Positions 36,001-48,189 of a stretch of 64,000 bases of DNA are shown here, piece after piece. Each line of letters starts with the position of its first letter. Position 1 is the first letter of the stretch. Where the stretch lies: the NCBI GenBank assembly GCA_022818135.1, contig JAFMSR010000013.1:27421331-27485330 (forward strand). Reading direction: 5' to 3'. Below the pieces are notes generated by a model. That model saw only the letters and a list, made by a program, of their open reading frames with translations, searched no databases and was not told the DNA's origin. Both the position numbers and the translations under genes were made by a program. Origin of the DNA: Saxidomus purpurata. Its lineage: Eukaryota > Mollusca > Bivalvia > Venerida > Veneridae.

Positions 36001-36171
36001 AACAGTGATATTACAAATAACCATAAAAACCCACTAGGACAAAAGGATATAGATTTAGAAAAGAACGAAATAACAGCAGCGTCTCAGGAAATATTTGAAA
36101 TGAAATGCGTTGAAGATACAGAAACAGTATCAGTAGATGGCAGTACTCAAGATCTCAATATCGTTAAGTGA
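32082..36171 (+). CDS. Gene C: single-pass receptor, TNFR-like Cys module + one CCP + TM + long tail
   Basis: Exons are 32082-32115 (ATG, donor GTAAGT); 33347-33419 (end of signal peptide ...VLLHVVTG, then CHGDVC); 33540-33655 (six Cys at x6/x2/x6/x8/x3); 34166-34207 (charged linker, donor GTTACT); 34400-34615 (CCP with four Cys and Trp); 34931-35296 (TM starting near TATIGLSIISVG, then tail); 35588-36171 (tail, TGA stop). Exon phases 1,2,1,1,1,1 keep a 476-codon frame open with no forced choices. The tail carries ENEQSPLM (acidic dileucine-like), SFEET (TRAF-like) and GFQDVTFAN, related to the end of genes A and B. It is a complete paralog and probably functional. Ligand and signalling are inferred only. 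Confidence 0.82.
33058..33132. repeat. (GA)n microsatellite in gene C intron 1
   Basis: An almost pure GAGAGA tract is interrupted by GGGAG and AAAAAAGGGAG. The arginine/glutamate ORF across it is an artefact. Confidence 0.95.
35782..35796 (+). other. Tail motif SFEET (TRAF-binding-like), gene C
   Basis: Ser-Phe-Glu-Glu-Thr is followed by AGGKKDKGTKPL, aligning with AIEETSGKGT (gene A) and AMKETSGKGTKPL (gene B). Confidence 0.45.
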
Positions 36172-36830
36172 TTCTGAAGAAATAGTTAGTGACAATTAAG
36201 CTTGATTTTGCGTTTTCTATTTATTTTTGTTCTGTTTTACAGACCATCGTAACAGTAATTCATATATAACAAACCATTACATTCGTCACAAGCTTTGAAA
36301 AAGATGTAATTGAATAGTTAAATTAAAATACATGTAATATTTTTAAGAAGTTTCTGACCTAAGTGTTTTCAGTCAATTAAAATATTTGGAATTATTACGC
36401 TTTTATTTGAGAAATATAAAAGAAAAGTAATTTCATTACACCAGTGTTAAATTATTATTATTAGTATTTTTCTTTTGATCACGTGACTTATGGCGAACAA
36501 TTTGAAAAGTTTTGTGCTCTGAGAAAAAAGTGAAATATCATATTATAAGCGGTTATATTGAAAGAATAGAATAGTTCTAGTGTTGAATGAATATAGGTTG
36601 AATATGGAAATTTGATTTTGAAAAGTGCAAAACGAAGGATATTTTAAAAATCTGAGTTTTACCTGTGTTTTACCTGTGGTTTGTTGTGGACTTACTTATA
36701 AAACGTTTTACTTGGATTACCTGAATTATATATTGGATTATAACAGGGATAGTTGTCAATCGGATAAACGATTTGTTATAATCATGTCGATTGGTATGTT
36801 ATCTTTTGCATAGACTAAAAAAATGCTCAA

Positions 36831-38161
36831 ATGCCTCCAAAAAATAAGGACAAAGACAAATTTCATAAACAAGATCCGAACACTGTAAAAGTTGTTAAAG
36901 CTAAAAAGAGGAAAAATGCTTTAGTATCTCCTGACAATTTAAATTTGTTACCAGAGAAGCGCTCAGATTCTCGCATATCACCCACGGGAACAACTCTTAT
37001 AGATCCGACTGTGTCATGTAGTGTTGTGGGTAGTACAATGGCATCACAGGCGCCGTCAGGATATGTACAACCTATGAATATGTCTTCTATGACAAATATG
37101 AACAATTATCAGACTCAGCCAGGAGCCTTTTACACACCATTGTCTCATCCGCCACCTAACTCTCAATTTATGAACTCACCCCCGCAGTTCCAGTCAAATA
37201 CCCCCAGGTCTGCAATGCTTACAATGATAGCTTCCAAAAGTAAGTGCTTGATCAACTATCGTCTTTAGATCAACGTCTCAATAAACTTGACTCCATAGAA
37301 ATACAATTGTCTAATCTTTCTCTCAAACTCAGTAATATGGATACTCGAGTTACCTCCCTTGAAAGTTCAGTTCGCAAAGTTGATTCCAGGGTAACAGAAG
37401 TTGAAGCAAGTAGGGCATTTGACTCGCAGACTTCTGAGGAGCTAAAATCTAAAAATGCAGAACTTGACAAAGTTTTGCAGGCGGAGCGTATTAAAGTGAA
37501 TAAATTATCCACTGAGTTCGAATCCATGAAATCCATGTCAGATGATATTGAGGACCTACGATCTCGTTCAATGCGTTGTAATCTTTTATTCCATGGCTTT
37601 AAAGAGGAAAAAACACCTGTTGCTAGAAAATCTGAAAACTGTGCTAAGATTGTTCTAGATTATTTGCAGAACTCATTAGATATTGCAGATGCACATCACA
37701 CAATAAAGATCGAAAGAGCCCACAGGCTTTCACCTAGATATGATAGTCAGAAAACAAGACCAATTGTGGTTATGTTTAACCATTTTCCTGATAAAATCTT
37801 AGTGAAACAAAGGTCACAGGAGCTTTGAAAAGCGTAAAATGAAGCCGTAAGAGCCTCTTCTTCCGGTGCTAAAAATCCCAGATCTTCCATTATGAATGCT
37901 ACGGCATCAAATAATGATATCACTGAAACGGCAGAGAGTATAATGCAGGAAGATGTACAAGCCGAGCCGTCCCGTCCGGAGATCCGTGTTGGCGACCAAT
38001 TTCCGAAGTCAATACAGGATCGCAGAAAATTTCTACTTCCGGCTATGATCAATGCCAAGAAACGCGGCAAAGTGGCGTATTTATCATACGACAAACTTTA
38101 TATTGACAATAAAATGTATACTGTTGATACAGTGTCATCCTCAGGCTATGATACTAGCTAG
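36831..38161 (+). pseudogene. LINE ORF1 region, frameshifted
   Basis: 36831-37268 encodes a Lys-rich then Pro/Ser/Met-rich N terminus. 37244-37828, in another frame, has a coiled coil (Leu/Ser-rich heptads) followed by RSMRCNLLFHGFKEE...ENCAKIV and IERAHRL, the pattern of the L1-type ORF1 RNA-binding domain. 37892-38161 is a C-terminal part ending in TAG. Two frameshifts separate the parts. ORF1 proteins bind element RNA as trimers in the known L1 family. Confidence 0.7.
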
Positions 38162-39553
38162 GAAACTGATCAGAGACAATTAACTTTCCTCTTATGGAAT
38201 TTACAGGGTATCCGCTCAAAGTTAGAAGACCCTGATTTCTTAAATCTTGTTTGTGATTTTGATATTCTTCTGTTTACTGAAACTTGGAATGCGTCTTATC
38301 AAAATGTGAATATTGACGGATATGAATGTTTTAAATGTCCACGTCCGAAATTTAATAAAAATGCTAAACGCTCCAGTGGGGGAGTGATTGTGTATTTTAA
38401 AAGATGTTACAAAAATTATATACATCTATTGAATATTGATCATAGAGGTTTTATCTGGTTTAAACTTGATAGAAAAGGTTTACAGTCTAATAATGACGCC
38501 TATTTTTGTATTTGTTATATTCCCCCCGAGGACTCAGCTGTTTACCGAAATGTCAACTCTCTATTGTATGATTTAGATATCTTCGAACTTTTAAATACAG
38601 AAATACGGAAATATTGTGATAAAGGCGACATCTACTTATTAGGTGACCTGAATAGCCTTACGGGCACTGATCCGGATTATGTTCACGATCTACATTTGGA
38701 TAGATTTGTTGATTTTCCCGAGTCCGTTATGCCATTTGCCAATTTACCTGTGCGTAAAAATCATGACAACAATTTAAATAATTTTGAGTCAAAATTGTTG
38801 ACTCTTTGTAAAGAAAATGGTCTTTGTATTATGAATGGTCGAAAAGATGATGGCAAATGTACTTACAATTCAGTATATAGAAACAAACCGGTATCTAACT
38901 TGGCTGATAACGTGATTTCAAACTTAGAGTGTTATAGTAATATCTGTAATATGTGTGTTCTTGATATAAATGAATATTCTGACCACTGTCCAATAACATT
39001 TTCGATATGCTGTTGTATACATGATAAACAAAATGAGTATTTTGAATTTGATAAACTTGTATGGGACTCGTCAAGGCCCAATGACTTTGTTAATTTAGTA
39101 CAAAGCAAATGCGAAAGGTTTAATAAAATTAATGAGAAACTGTTACTAGGTGAATATAATATAAATCAATGTATGAAGTCTTTTTCGGATACCGTACACG
39201 ATATTTCTTTTTCATGTTTTGGTAAAACATATAATAATCGACCTAGCCCGAGGAAACGTAAGGCTCTCTGGTTTAATGACGAGTGTAAAGAAGCTAAAAA
39301 GAAGTTTAACGATTTTAAAAGGGTACATACCCGTTTTAAATCGGAAGAGAACAAATTGTATATGCTTTATTGCAGAAAAGTCTTTGTAAAAGTTAAAAAA
39401 ATGTCTAAATTTAAACTCTATAACAAAGAAAAGGTAAAAATTGCTGATATGAGCAAAACCTCCCCGCGTAAATTTTGGAAATATATAAAAAAATTTAGAG
39501 CGCCTAGTCATAATGAATCCAATGTTAATCTTGTTGATCATGTTCGATTTTAA
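38162..39553 (+). pseudogene. LINE ORF2: apurinic/apyrimidinic endonuclease domain
   Basis: The frame is the same as the ORF1 end, separated only by the TAG at 38159-38161. It reads LLWNLQGIRSKL and ILLFTETW (endonuclease motifs), YLLGDLNSLTG (the GDLN catalytic block) and YSDHCPI (SDH block). A basic linker to the RT follows. The frame is lost at 39553. Confidence 0.85.
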
Positions 39554-41510
39554 AAATTATTTTCAAGGTATATCAAATGATAATGAGGGTCATATCCTGA
39601 ATGAAGATTTTTCTTCTGTACGTGATGAAACATTGCGTGTTGAGTTTCTTGATAGAGCTATTTCTATAGAAGAAGTTAAAAAAACAATCTCCTCCCTTAT
39701 AAAAGCTGTGATTATGAAAACAATGGGTTCGATTTCTTTATTGACGCAAATAATATTATATCACCTTTTCTGTGTACAATTTTCAATTACATTTATGATA
39801 ACTGTTTATATCCTGAATCATGGTATTAAGGAGTTATTGTTCCCATATATAAGAAAGGTGATAAAAATTTACCCTCGAATTACAGATGTATTACATTAGT
39901 AAATACTATTGGAAAAATATTTTCTCTTATATTGAGGAACCGTATTAATAAATGGTGTGAAACAGAAAATGTATTCAATGATAGCCAATATGGTTTTCGT
40001 GATGGGCAGGCGACAGCTGATGCTATTTTTTTACTCCATGCTATTATACAAAAGGTGTTATCTAAAAAGTCTAAATTATGTTGTATTTTTATAGATTATC
40101 AGAGGACTTTTGATACAGTTAACAGAGATGCTTTATGGACTAAATTATTACAGTCCGGAATAAGTTGCAAAATGACAAACATGATTAAGTGTATATATTC
40201 GGATGTTCAAGCTTGTGTAAAAATGTCTAGCAATATGAAAATGTCAGACTTTTTCAATGTTACAATAGGTTTGAAACAAGGAGAACCTTTATCACCTTTA
40301 CTTTTTATTCTCTTTATTAACGACATTGTTGAAAATTTGGATTTTAATTCTTTAAAAGACAAAGATTATGAGCTTTTGTCAATGTATATGATTTTATTTG
40401 CAGATGACATTGTTTTGTTCACTACTGATCCTAACAGTCTACAGTCACAAATAGATGCTATACATCAGTATTCAGAAAAATGGGGGCTAAAAATCAATGT
40501 AAATAAAACTAAAATTTGCGTTTTTGAAAAAAGGAAGCAAATTTCCTATCCCGAGTTCTATATTGACAATGAAAAAATTGAAATTGTTGATAACTTTGTA
40601 TACCTTGGTATTAAATTCACGTATACTGGAAACATGGTAAATGCTGTTAAAGCTCTACATGATCAAGCTCTTAGGGCATACAATAATCTTTTGAATGTAC
40701 TTGATAAAGTTAAGCTTGATATTAAAACGAAGTTGTCACTTTTTGATTCAATGATTGTGCCTATTTTAACATATGGAAGTGAAGTATGGGGTGTTTATAA
40801 TTATAAGGAAGTAGATAAATTACACTTACGCTTTTGTAAATATATATTTGGAGTAAAAAAACAAACTCCTACCTTTGCTGTATATGGCGAACTTTGTCGT
40901 TTCCCCTGATCAGTTATTTGTAAGGAAAGAGCTGTTGCGTTTTGGCTAAAGATGGTGAAAAATAATGAATTACCTATTTACCATATATACAATGATTTGT
41001 GTAATAATGTTACCACTGCTTGTTGGGCAAGCAGAATAAATTCCATCATAGATCATCTTGGTTATTCAAATATAAGACTGTACTTTGATCATAGAGTAAA
41101 TTATTTAAATTCGTTAAAAGCAAGGATAAGGGACCAATTTGTTCAAGAATGACGTGCATGCATAAATGTTATGCCCAAATTACATTGGTATTGTAAATAT
41201 AAAACTGAATTCTGTTTTGAAAAATATTTAGATAAGGTATCAAATGAAACCCTTAGAAAAACAGTTGACTAGTATACAGTTAAGTTCACATTGTTTAGAG
41301 ATAGAATTTGGTAGATATAATAATGTAGCTAGAGAAAATAGATTATGTAAATTATGTAATCAAAATGTTACAGAATCGGAATATCATTTTATATTGTGTT
41401 GCCCACTATACAGGTGTATAAGAATTAAATACCTAGGTCATTGTTCATGGCCTAGTCTGCAAAAATTTAACTCACTCATGTCATCTAAAAGTAAAAAAAT
41501 GTATGTTTAA
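39513..41510 (+). pseudogene. LINE ORF2: reverse transcriptase and C-terminal zinc-finger-like region
   Basis: 39513-39899 holds the RT N terminus in a shifted frame. 39932-40909 holds QYGFRDGQATADAI, FIDYQRTFDTVNR (the usual A/K before F is changed), GLKQGEPLSPLLF and the catalytic FADDIVL. 40952-41152 and 41244-41510 continue in other frames. The last of these carries CKLCNQNVTESEYHFILCC, the Cys/His motif found at the end of many LINE proteins. Confidence 0.88.
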
Positions 41511-41749
41511 TCTTGCAAAATTTATTAAAGACGGTTTACAATTACGCAAAAATACTCTTGAAAATGTCATTGTCTTCTGATCGCATATGTATGTACTGAT
41601 ATGTTCTTTATTATTTGTGTATATGTTCACTTTCATGTATGTATTGACTTTGCCATAAGTTATTCTCTTATGTTTGTAAATGACCAAAGGCAAATGTATT
41701 GCTGAGTGCTAATGAACTTGATTGATTGATTGACTGATTGTTAAATTAT

Positions 41750-43610
41750 GTTATACCGACAAAATGATAGTATTGTGTAAGTCTAGTATGCTAAGCAGAT
41801 GAGAATGGCAAACCATGAATAGCACACAAAGATGGTTAATACATTTCATTTTCAGTTGTAGAACTGAACATGGCAGCATCAAAAGAAAAGAAAATTGAAA
41901 ATATAAGGAAACAAGAAAACTTTGATACAACATATCACAGCGGGACTCAGAACAGTGTTTTAAATAACCCATTTATTTTAACTTTATTTTTGCCTTTCGA
42001 GAGACAGCTTCCTAGTGTTTTCGTAATATGTGCAAAACTGTTGTACACGTTACAAATTATATCTAAAGGAAAATTTATATTTCCACACTACGCTCAGCAA
42101 TCGAGTATATATATTGTTTGTTGTTCAGTGTCAGACTGTACATTGATACTGTAAGGTAAAAGTCAAAAGACTTAGTGCTTTATAAAATTGCAAAAATATT
42201 TGAACTTACCTTTTATATGCAGTCTCATTTAACTTGGTGGACACAGTCAAAGATAAAAAGCATTTAAATCCAATTGTTAATTAACACTAATTAGTCCACA
42301 TGTACACGTACATGTATAATGTTCTTTCTTATTGTTGTTAGAGGTATAAAATTATCAGCAACAGAGATAGTGTTCTCTGCATTTCTGTTCGCTGGACGGT
42401 TGTTTATTTTCAACATAGGGGAACCTGATCTGGGAATTGTCGAAATATTTGTTGCAGTGTGAGTTTCATTCATAAGTTTATTTAGATCAGGAAGATGAGG
42501 ACTACTTTTTCCGTCAAAAATGACGGTGGCCATTTGTGAATATTGAGTTTTTCTACTTGAAATTTTCAGATTGCATTATTCATGTAAAAATATTAAGAAA
42601 GAACCCCTTCAGGTACTGTTGTTAGGCTGTTTACTGTATTGTTTTGTATTCATTATGTAACTACTTTTATGTTTCCACATAAGAATAGAGGAATTTTTGT
42701 CTTGTGTTCCTACATTATGCTGAAAAGGCAGGGAGCCATTTATGAGTTTCTTATATTATGTCACTATTTTTAGTGCAGAATGTAGCTTGATGAATTTAAT
42801 TAAGAAAACAGCTTTAAGCTCCCCATGAGCTATAAGCAGAACTGTTCAATAATTGAATTTGTTCAGGGACTAATCACATAGTCACTGTTAAACTAGCATT
42901 TTGATTGGACAAGACAATCACATGGTACATCTCAGAAGTGTATAAATACAGAGCAGAAACAGCCTGCTGGCATCTTCTTTTTGCATTAGCAACTATTACA
43001 TTGTAATTAGCAGGACATTACTGAATTCAGAAAGGTACACATTTTTGTGAAATTTCTCTATTTTTGACAATATTCTGAATAAAGTTAAGAAACACTACAG
43101 TAATGTAAACATGTTAAACTACCATATGATTGCCTTTCCAAGGTGTTATTCTGGAATAAGACATATTTTTAACAAGTACAAAATGTGTTAAACTTGACTG
43201 TAATCTGATGTAAAGAAGATCCCATTACATAGGCTGAGTCCTACTACTATACAAGATTTTCGTATTTCGTGTAATATTAAAGGCGCTATAACCACACATG
43301 TCGTTGCGTTTTTGCATGGAATCTGAGTGGGGCTATGTTTCACTTGTGATGCTGATACTCGTGTGCATACCTTATCCTGACAAGATACTTGGGTTTCAAA
43401 CAGCAACCGTGGGTGCTTATCTGCAGAAGCCGATGCTTTCCATTAGAGCGTCTACACGTTTGTGTGTGAGGTCATAGGGTGTGACTGCACATACATACGG
43501 GTTATCCACCGCGAGGGCCTACACGCATTTTACTGGCTAACATCGGCCTCCTAGACTATAAGGGAACCCTCGATAGATGGCGTTACAGTGTGTTAAGATG
43601 CGAGGTACCT
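41750..43610. other. Interval after the LINE, no gene seen
   Basis: Short ORFs at 41870-42154 and 42291-42533 (minus) show no domains. At 42945-43110 a TATA-like GTATAAATAC is followed by AATAAAGTTAAG about 125 bp later, an arrangement that could be a solo-LTR remnant. Borders and target duplication could not be set. Confidence 0.35.
43386..43455 (-). repeat. tRNA-like sequence, possible SINE head
   Basis: On the minus strand GCTCTAATGGAAAGC resembles a D-arm/A-box, and TTTGAAACCC about 40 nt later resembles a B-box/T-arm. Stems are imperfect, so a tRNA pseudogene or SINE head is more likely than a functional tRNA. Confidence 0.35.
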
Positions 43611-43654
43611 TACAATACACCTATTCAAAAACATACTGTAGCGTGATTGTAAAT

Positions 43655-44005
43655 TTTACAAACTTCGAGTCATGGTAACATAATGGATCCACTTTACCCG
43701 ATACCGGAAGATAACGGCATGTTTGACCGATATCGTTGTTTTATACTGGCCGAACAATAAAACATTCACTACTTTGTAAACGTTTACATTAACTTATCAA
43801 ACAAGTTGACGTTTACATGGATAAAAGATAAAAATATCAACGTTGTGACATTTTTTAAGCTACACATCGAACCGTTGTGTTAACCCATTCTTCATCATAC
43901 ATTCCCAGGGGATTTTCATTCATTTAATAACATTTGTTCAAAGAACTATACACTACCTCACTTACATGTTACATTTTCCAAACCCATATTATATATAGCG
44001 GGCCG
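43655..44005 (+). repeat. Orphan copy of the receptor-family intron block
   Basis: This interval resembles intron sequence of gene A (15780-16080 and 16870-17160), gene B (24345-24610) and gene D (54880-55065). Shared pieces include TTTTATACTGGCCGAACAA, GACGTTTACATG and CTTACATGT..ACATTTTCCAAA. No receptor exon was found beside it. It may be a relic of another paralog or a repeat carried in all copies. Confidence 0.6.
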
Positions 44006-44064
44006 CAAAAAGCCTGTTCTATCTGCCCAAGGCAGTTTGGACAGTCTAAACAGTCAGCTGATAT

Positions 44065-44384
44065 GTGCTAGATCTAGTTTCGTAATATATCACGTATATT
44101 AATCATTAAATGATTGACTGTTAACTGTGATTTGATGATGAAACCGGTATAACATATGTTTTGTCTGATGTTTGAAAGAATGAACTTTTGATTCTGGTAC
44201 AGTAAAAATAGACAGTTAGAATGTGTGCTAGATCTAGTTTCGTAATATATCACGTATATTAATCATTAAATGATTGACTGTTAACTGTGATTTGATGATG
44301 AAACCGGTATAACATATTTTTTGTCTGATGTTTGAAAGAATGAACTTTTGATTCTGGTACAGTAAAAATAGACAGTTAGAATCT
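44065..44384. repeat. Two-copy tandem repeat, 160-bp unit
   Basis: Units 44065-44224 and 44225-44384 are nearly identical (one visible difference, CATATG versus CATATT). They start at GTGCTAGATCTAG. Confidence 0.93.
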
Positions 44385-44699
44385 ATTTTTTGAAAATGAC
44401 ACGCCATAATTCGGGATTCCGGTTTTTGATTTGTTTTTTGTATTACACTCATCATGTTCATGTGTATGATACTATGTTAAAAATGGTATATTTTGGTATC
44501 GAAATGTAATACGATGCGATAGATCTTAAAATACAAAATTTCAAATATTTTGTGTGATCATGTTACATCCAATCTCGTCTGCTAGATTTATGTATGATGC
44601 ATATAAATGCGCAATTTGCAAAATTACAAAAAAAAAAAAAATATTGACAACTTTGTTCTATACATCCTTGTTGCATTTATCGAAATATGGTAAAGGTGT

Positions 44700-45480
44700 T
44701 AACAGTTGTTATGTCTTTTGTATATATCCCCCGTCGGAGGATATTGTAGTGGTCTGTGTGCGTGAGTGCGTGCGTTCGCGCGAACGTGCGTGTGTCCCTT
44801 TTCTGGGCTATTTTTCAGGAATCAACTGATTTATATTCAGAAATATTTCAAAGACTGCTTCAATATCAATAGGAAATGCTCGTGCTCTAGTTCAATGATT
44901 TTTCATGGATTTATTGCCCATTAATACAATTTGCATGTAACCGCGTGTTCGCGATATTTCTTAGCCTGGAATTCAAGATATATCTGTAGCAACATTTTCA
45001 TTAATATCTATTATTACACTCAATCCCATGAGGGGCCAATATTGACTTCATGGGGCAAGTTTTGCACAAACTTGCTGGAGGTCCACCAGACAATTTTACA
45101 TGCCAAATATCTAAGCTCTAGGCCTTGTAGTTTTGTAGAAGTTATTTTAAAAGTTTCACCAATATAAACCAATGCAAAACAAGTGACCCCACTGGAAAGT
45201 CAGTTGTGCCCTGGGTTATGATTTGAACACTTTCGAGAGAGGTCCACTAGATACTGTGGTTTTGGAGAAGATTTTTAAAGTGTTTCCGAAGTCTGTATGA
45301 TTACAAGTACGTGACTTTATGGTGTTGTCAATTTTGACCTCAGGATCTTGATTTGAATAAACTTGGTACACGTCTACCAGGCAATGTTACACACTAAATA
45401 TCTAAGTATTAGACTTAACGGTTTTGGAAAAGATGATTTAGTATACTTTAAAACTAATGTTCTTAGTGTTACATTTCAAT
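44700..45480. repeat. Degenerate bivalve-type dispersed/tandem repeat
   Basis: It begins with a CCCCGTCGGAGGATATTGT motif and a (GT/GC)-rich stretch (44745-44790). Diverged monomers follow, carrying AAATATCTAAG, GGTCCACCAGA/GGTCCACTAGA and GGTTTTGGA(A/G)AAGA. This kind of repeat is one I recall from many bivalve genomes. No coding content. Confidence 0.6.
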
Positions 45481-46162
45481 TTTCTAACCATAGTTGATTA
45501 GCAACCTTTATTGCAATAATCCACATATTAATTAACCGAACATTGCGAATATGTTGAACCTAATGATTTTACAGCCTTGATTTTGATTTTGCGTATTACA
45601 TGAAATACGGTATTAAGTGTTTATATATTTTACATAAATAGATACAACGCACTTTACTGACGTATACTTTGGAAAACCCAGAAAATCTATACTTAGTCAC
45701 AAGAATTGAGGTGTTAGATGAAACCAAACAAGGTATTGTTTTATCTTATTTCTTTCCTTATAAAGAACAATTCTTTTTATGTGTTATTTCTGTAATTTAT
45801 ATTTGCTTAGTCCTAAGCATGTACTTCACTCGCAACGCAATATATGTATACACCTATGCGTACCAATAAATAGGCAATATCAATAACACGAAGTACGTAC
45901 ATGATCGGTATAATGTTTCTTAAGTTACCATTACTATTAAGAAAATTAATGTTACCAATTATTGCTACTGTTTCTTGTTATTAAATTGTTACGATGGTTT
46001 TGACATAAACTTTCATAATTAATTTCAACTCGTAAATTGTATCTGGGTCACACACTTGATATTACAATAATTGTATATACATGAATGTAAATACATTGTG
46101 TAGAAATGCTTTTGAACGATAACACATAAATGCATACGGGTAAAAGTAAGGAGGGTTAACGG

Positions 46163-46768
46163 ATTTACGTGAAGTTGGCAGTAGCAGTAGCTGGCAGTAG
46201 CATAAGCAAAAACGTGAAGTTGGCAGAAGCAGTAGCTGGCAGTAGCAGTAGCAAAAACGTGAAGTTAGCAGTAGCAGTAGCTGGCAGTAGCAGTGGCAAA
46301 AACGTGAAGTTGGCAGTAGCAGTAGTTGGCAGTAGCAGTAGCAAAAACGTGAAGTTGGCAGTAACAGCTGGCAGTAGCAGTAGGAAAAACGTGAAGTTGG
46401 CAGTAGCAGTAGCTGGCAGTAGCAGTAGCAAAAACGTGAAGTTGGCAGTAGCAGTAGTTTGCAGAAGCAGTAGCAAAAACGTGAAGTTGGCAGTAGCAGT
46501 AGCTGGCAGTAGCAAAATCGTGAAGTTGGCAGTAGCAGTAGCTGGCAGTAGCTGTAGCAAAAACTTGAAGTTGGCAGTAACAGTAGCTGGCAGAAGCAGT
46601 AGCAAAAACGTGAAGTTGGCAGTAGTAGAAGTTGGCAGTAGCAGTAGCCGAAACGTAAAGTTGGCAGTAGCTGGCAGTAGCAGTAGCTGGCAGTAGCAGT
46701 AGCTGGCAGTAGCAGTAGCAGTAGCAAAAACGTGAAGTTGGCAGTAGCAGAAGTTAGCAGTAGCAAAT
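46163..46768. repeat. 45-bp minisatellite, left arm of an inverted pair
   Basis: About 13 copies of a 45-bp unit (GTGAAGTTGGCAGTAGCAGTAGCTGGCAGTAGCAGTAGCAAAAAC type) lie in this arm. Because the unit is 45 bp, long frames such as (VKLAVAVAGSSSSKN)n stay open on both strands. I do not regard them as genes. Confidence 0.95.
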
Positions 46769-46925
46769 GATAACTCAAGAACGCTTGGGCCTAGGGGCAC
46801 GCGGGGACGGAGTTTTGTTTTTGTTTTTTTTTCAAAAACTATTTTTAATAACTGTGACATTGACCTTGACCTTGACCCTGAAATTGTTTTTTGCTTTAAC
46901 AATTTATCTCTAGAATTTTTTTTTT

Positions 46926-47225
46926 GCTACTGCTACTGCTAACTACTGCTGCTGCCAACTTCACGTTTTTGCCTCTGCCAGCTACTGCTACTGCCAACTT
47001 CACGTTTTGCTACTGCTACTGCCAGCTACTGCTACTGCCAATTTCACGTTTTTGCTACTGCTACTGCTAACTACTGCTACTGTCATCTTCACGTTTTTGC
47101 TACTGCTACTACCAGCTACTGTTACTGCCAACTTCACGTTTTTGCTACTGCTACTGCCAGCTACTGCTACTGCCAACTTCACGTTTTGCTACTGCTACTG
47201 CCAGCTACTGCTACTACCAACTTCT
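46926..47225. repeat. 45-bp minisatellite, right arm, opposite orientation
   Basis: About six to seven copies of the reverse complement of the left-arm unit lie here. The arms are separated by about 157 bp that include GACCTTGACCTTGACC. Together they form a very large potential hairpin. Confidence 0.95.
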
Positions 47226-47510
47226 TACGCATAGTTATCGGTATTTAAATTTATTGTTAGTCAAACAGGAGAAAAATATGTATATTGAATATATGTACTA
47301 TTTACAAAGCATTCAACCTTTACAGACTGTTTCTTTCATTAGCTTATATCTGAGCCGAAGACAGATTGCTCAGATGAATCTAGTACATTGTATAAAATGC
47401 AATAAAATACTATAGAGGGCCACATGTGAAGATTATAACATTGCCTGAACTTCATGCACCGTCGCTTTTGTTCTAATTGTTTAGAGATTGAAAATGTGTT
47501 GTCACAAAGA

Positions 47511-48170
47511 TATTTCGGCAAAGAATTCCGTGAAATCATGCGGGTTTACAATAAACGAACTGGAGTAAATACAGTTAGAGTTTGGGATTCCAGTTTGGCT
47601 GTTTAAACCAGTTATGGGATGCCATTTGCGATACCCGAACTGGAGGTAATTAATGATCTAAGTGACAAAAATAGATATTTTGGCAAAGAATTCCGTGTAA
47701 TCATGCGGGTTTACAATAAACGAACTGGAGTAAATACAGTTAAAGTTTGGGATTCCAGTTTGGCTGTTTAAACCAGTTATGGGATGCCATTTGCGATACC
47801 TGAACTGGGGGTAATTAATGATCTAAGTGACAAAAATAGATATTTTGGCAAAGAATTCCGTGTAATCATGCGGGTTTACAATAAACGAACTGGAGTAAAT
47901 ACAGTTAAAGTTTGGGATTCCAGTTTGGCTGTTTAAACCAGTTATGGGATGCCATTTGCGATACCCGAACTGGAGGTAATTAATGATCTAAGTGACAAAA
48001 ATAGATATTTTGGCAAAGAATTCCGTGTAATCATGCGGGTTTACAATAAACGAACTGGAGTAAATACAGTTAAAGTTTGGGATTCCAGTTTGGCTGTTTA
48101 AACCAGTTATGGGATGCCATTTGCGATACCTGAACTGGGGGTAATTAATGATCTAAGTGACAAAAATAGT
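47511..48170. repeat. Four-copy 165-bp tandem repeat with dimeric order
   Basis: The GGCAAAGAATTCCG landmark recurs at 47517, 47682, 47847 and 48012, exactly 165 bp apart. Copies 1 and 3 end CCCGAACTGGAGG; copies 2 and 4 end CCTGAACTGGGGG. This points to duplication of a 330-bp dimer. Confidence 0.95.
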
Positions 48171-48189
48171 AAATACGAACTAATAAGAT

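Larger units (their letters stand above)
36445..41749 (+). mobile_element. Full-length but decayed LINE with target-site duplication
   Basis: An 11-bp direct repeat TGTTAAATTAT flanks the insertion (36445-36455 and 41739-41749). The element itself is about 36456-41738 and ends in a TTGATTGATTGACTGAT tail rather than poly(A). It contains an ORF1 region, an apurinic endonuclease, a reverse transcriptase and a C-terminal Cys/His motif, broken by several frameshifts. It lies 274 bp past the gene C stop. The APE class is clear; the clade (CR1/L2-like tail versus L1-like ORF1) is not settled. Confidence 0.88.

Noticed and set aside
42945..43110. Solo LTR with TATA and AATAAA
   Set aside because: Spacing is suggestive, but I could not find terminal TG/CA borders with a target duplication.
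46062..46902. Two overlapping minus-strand ORFs (238 and 245 codons) and a plus-strand ORF (175 codons) in the minisatellite
   Set aside because: The 45-bp unit is a multiple of three, so several frames stay open on both strands. Composition is pure repeat, with no domain or splice support.
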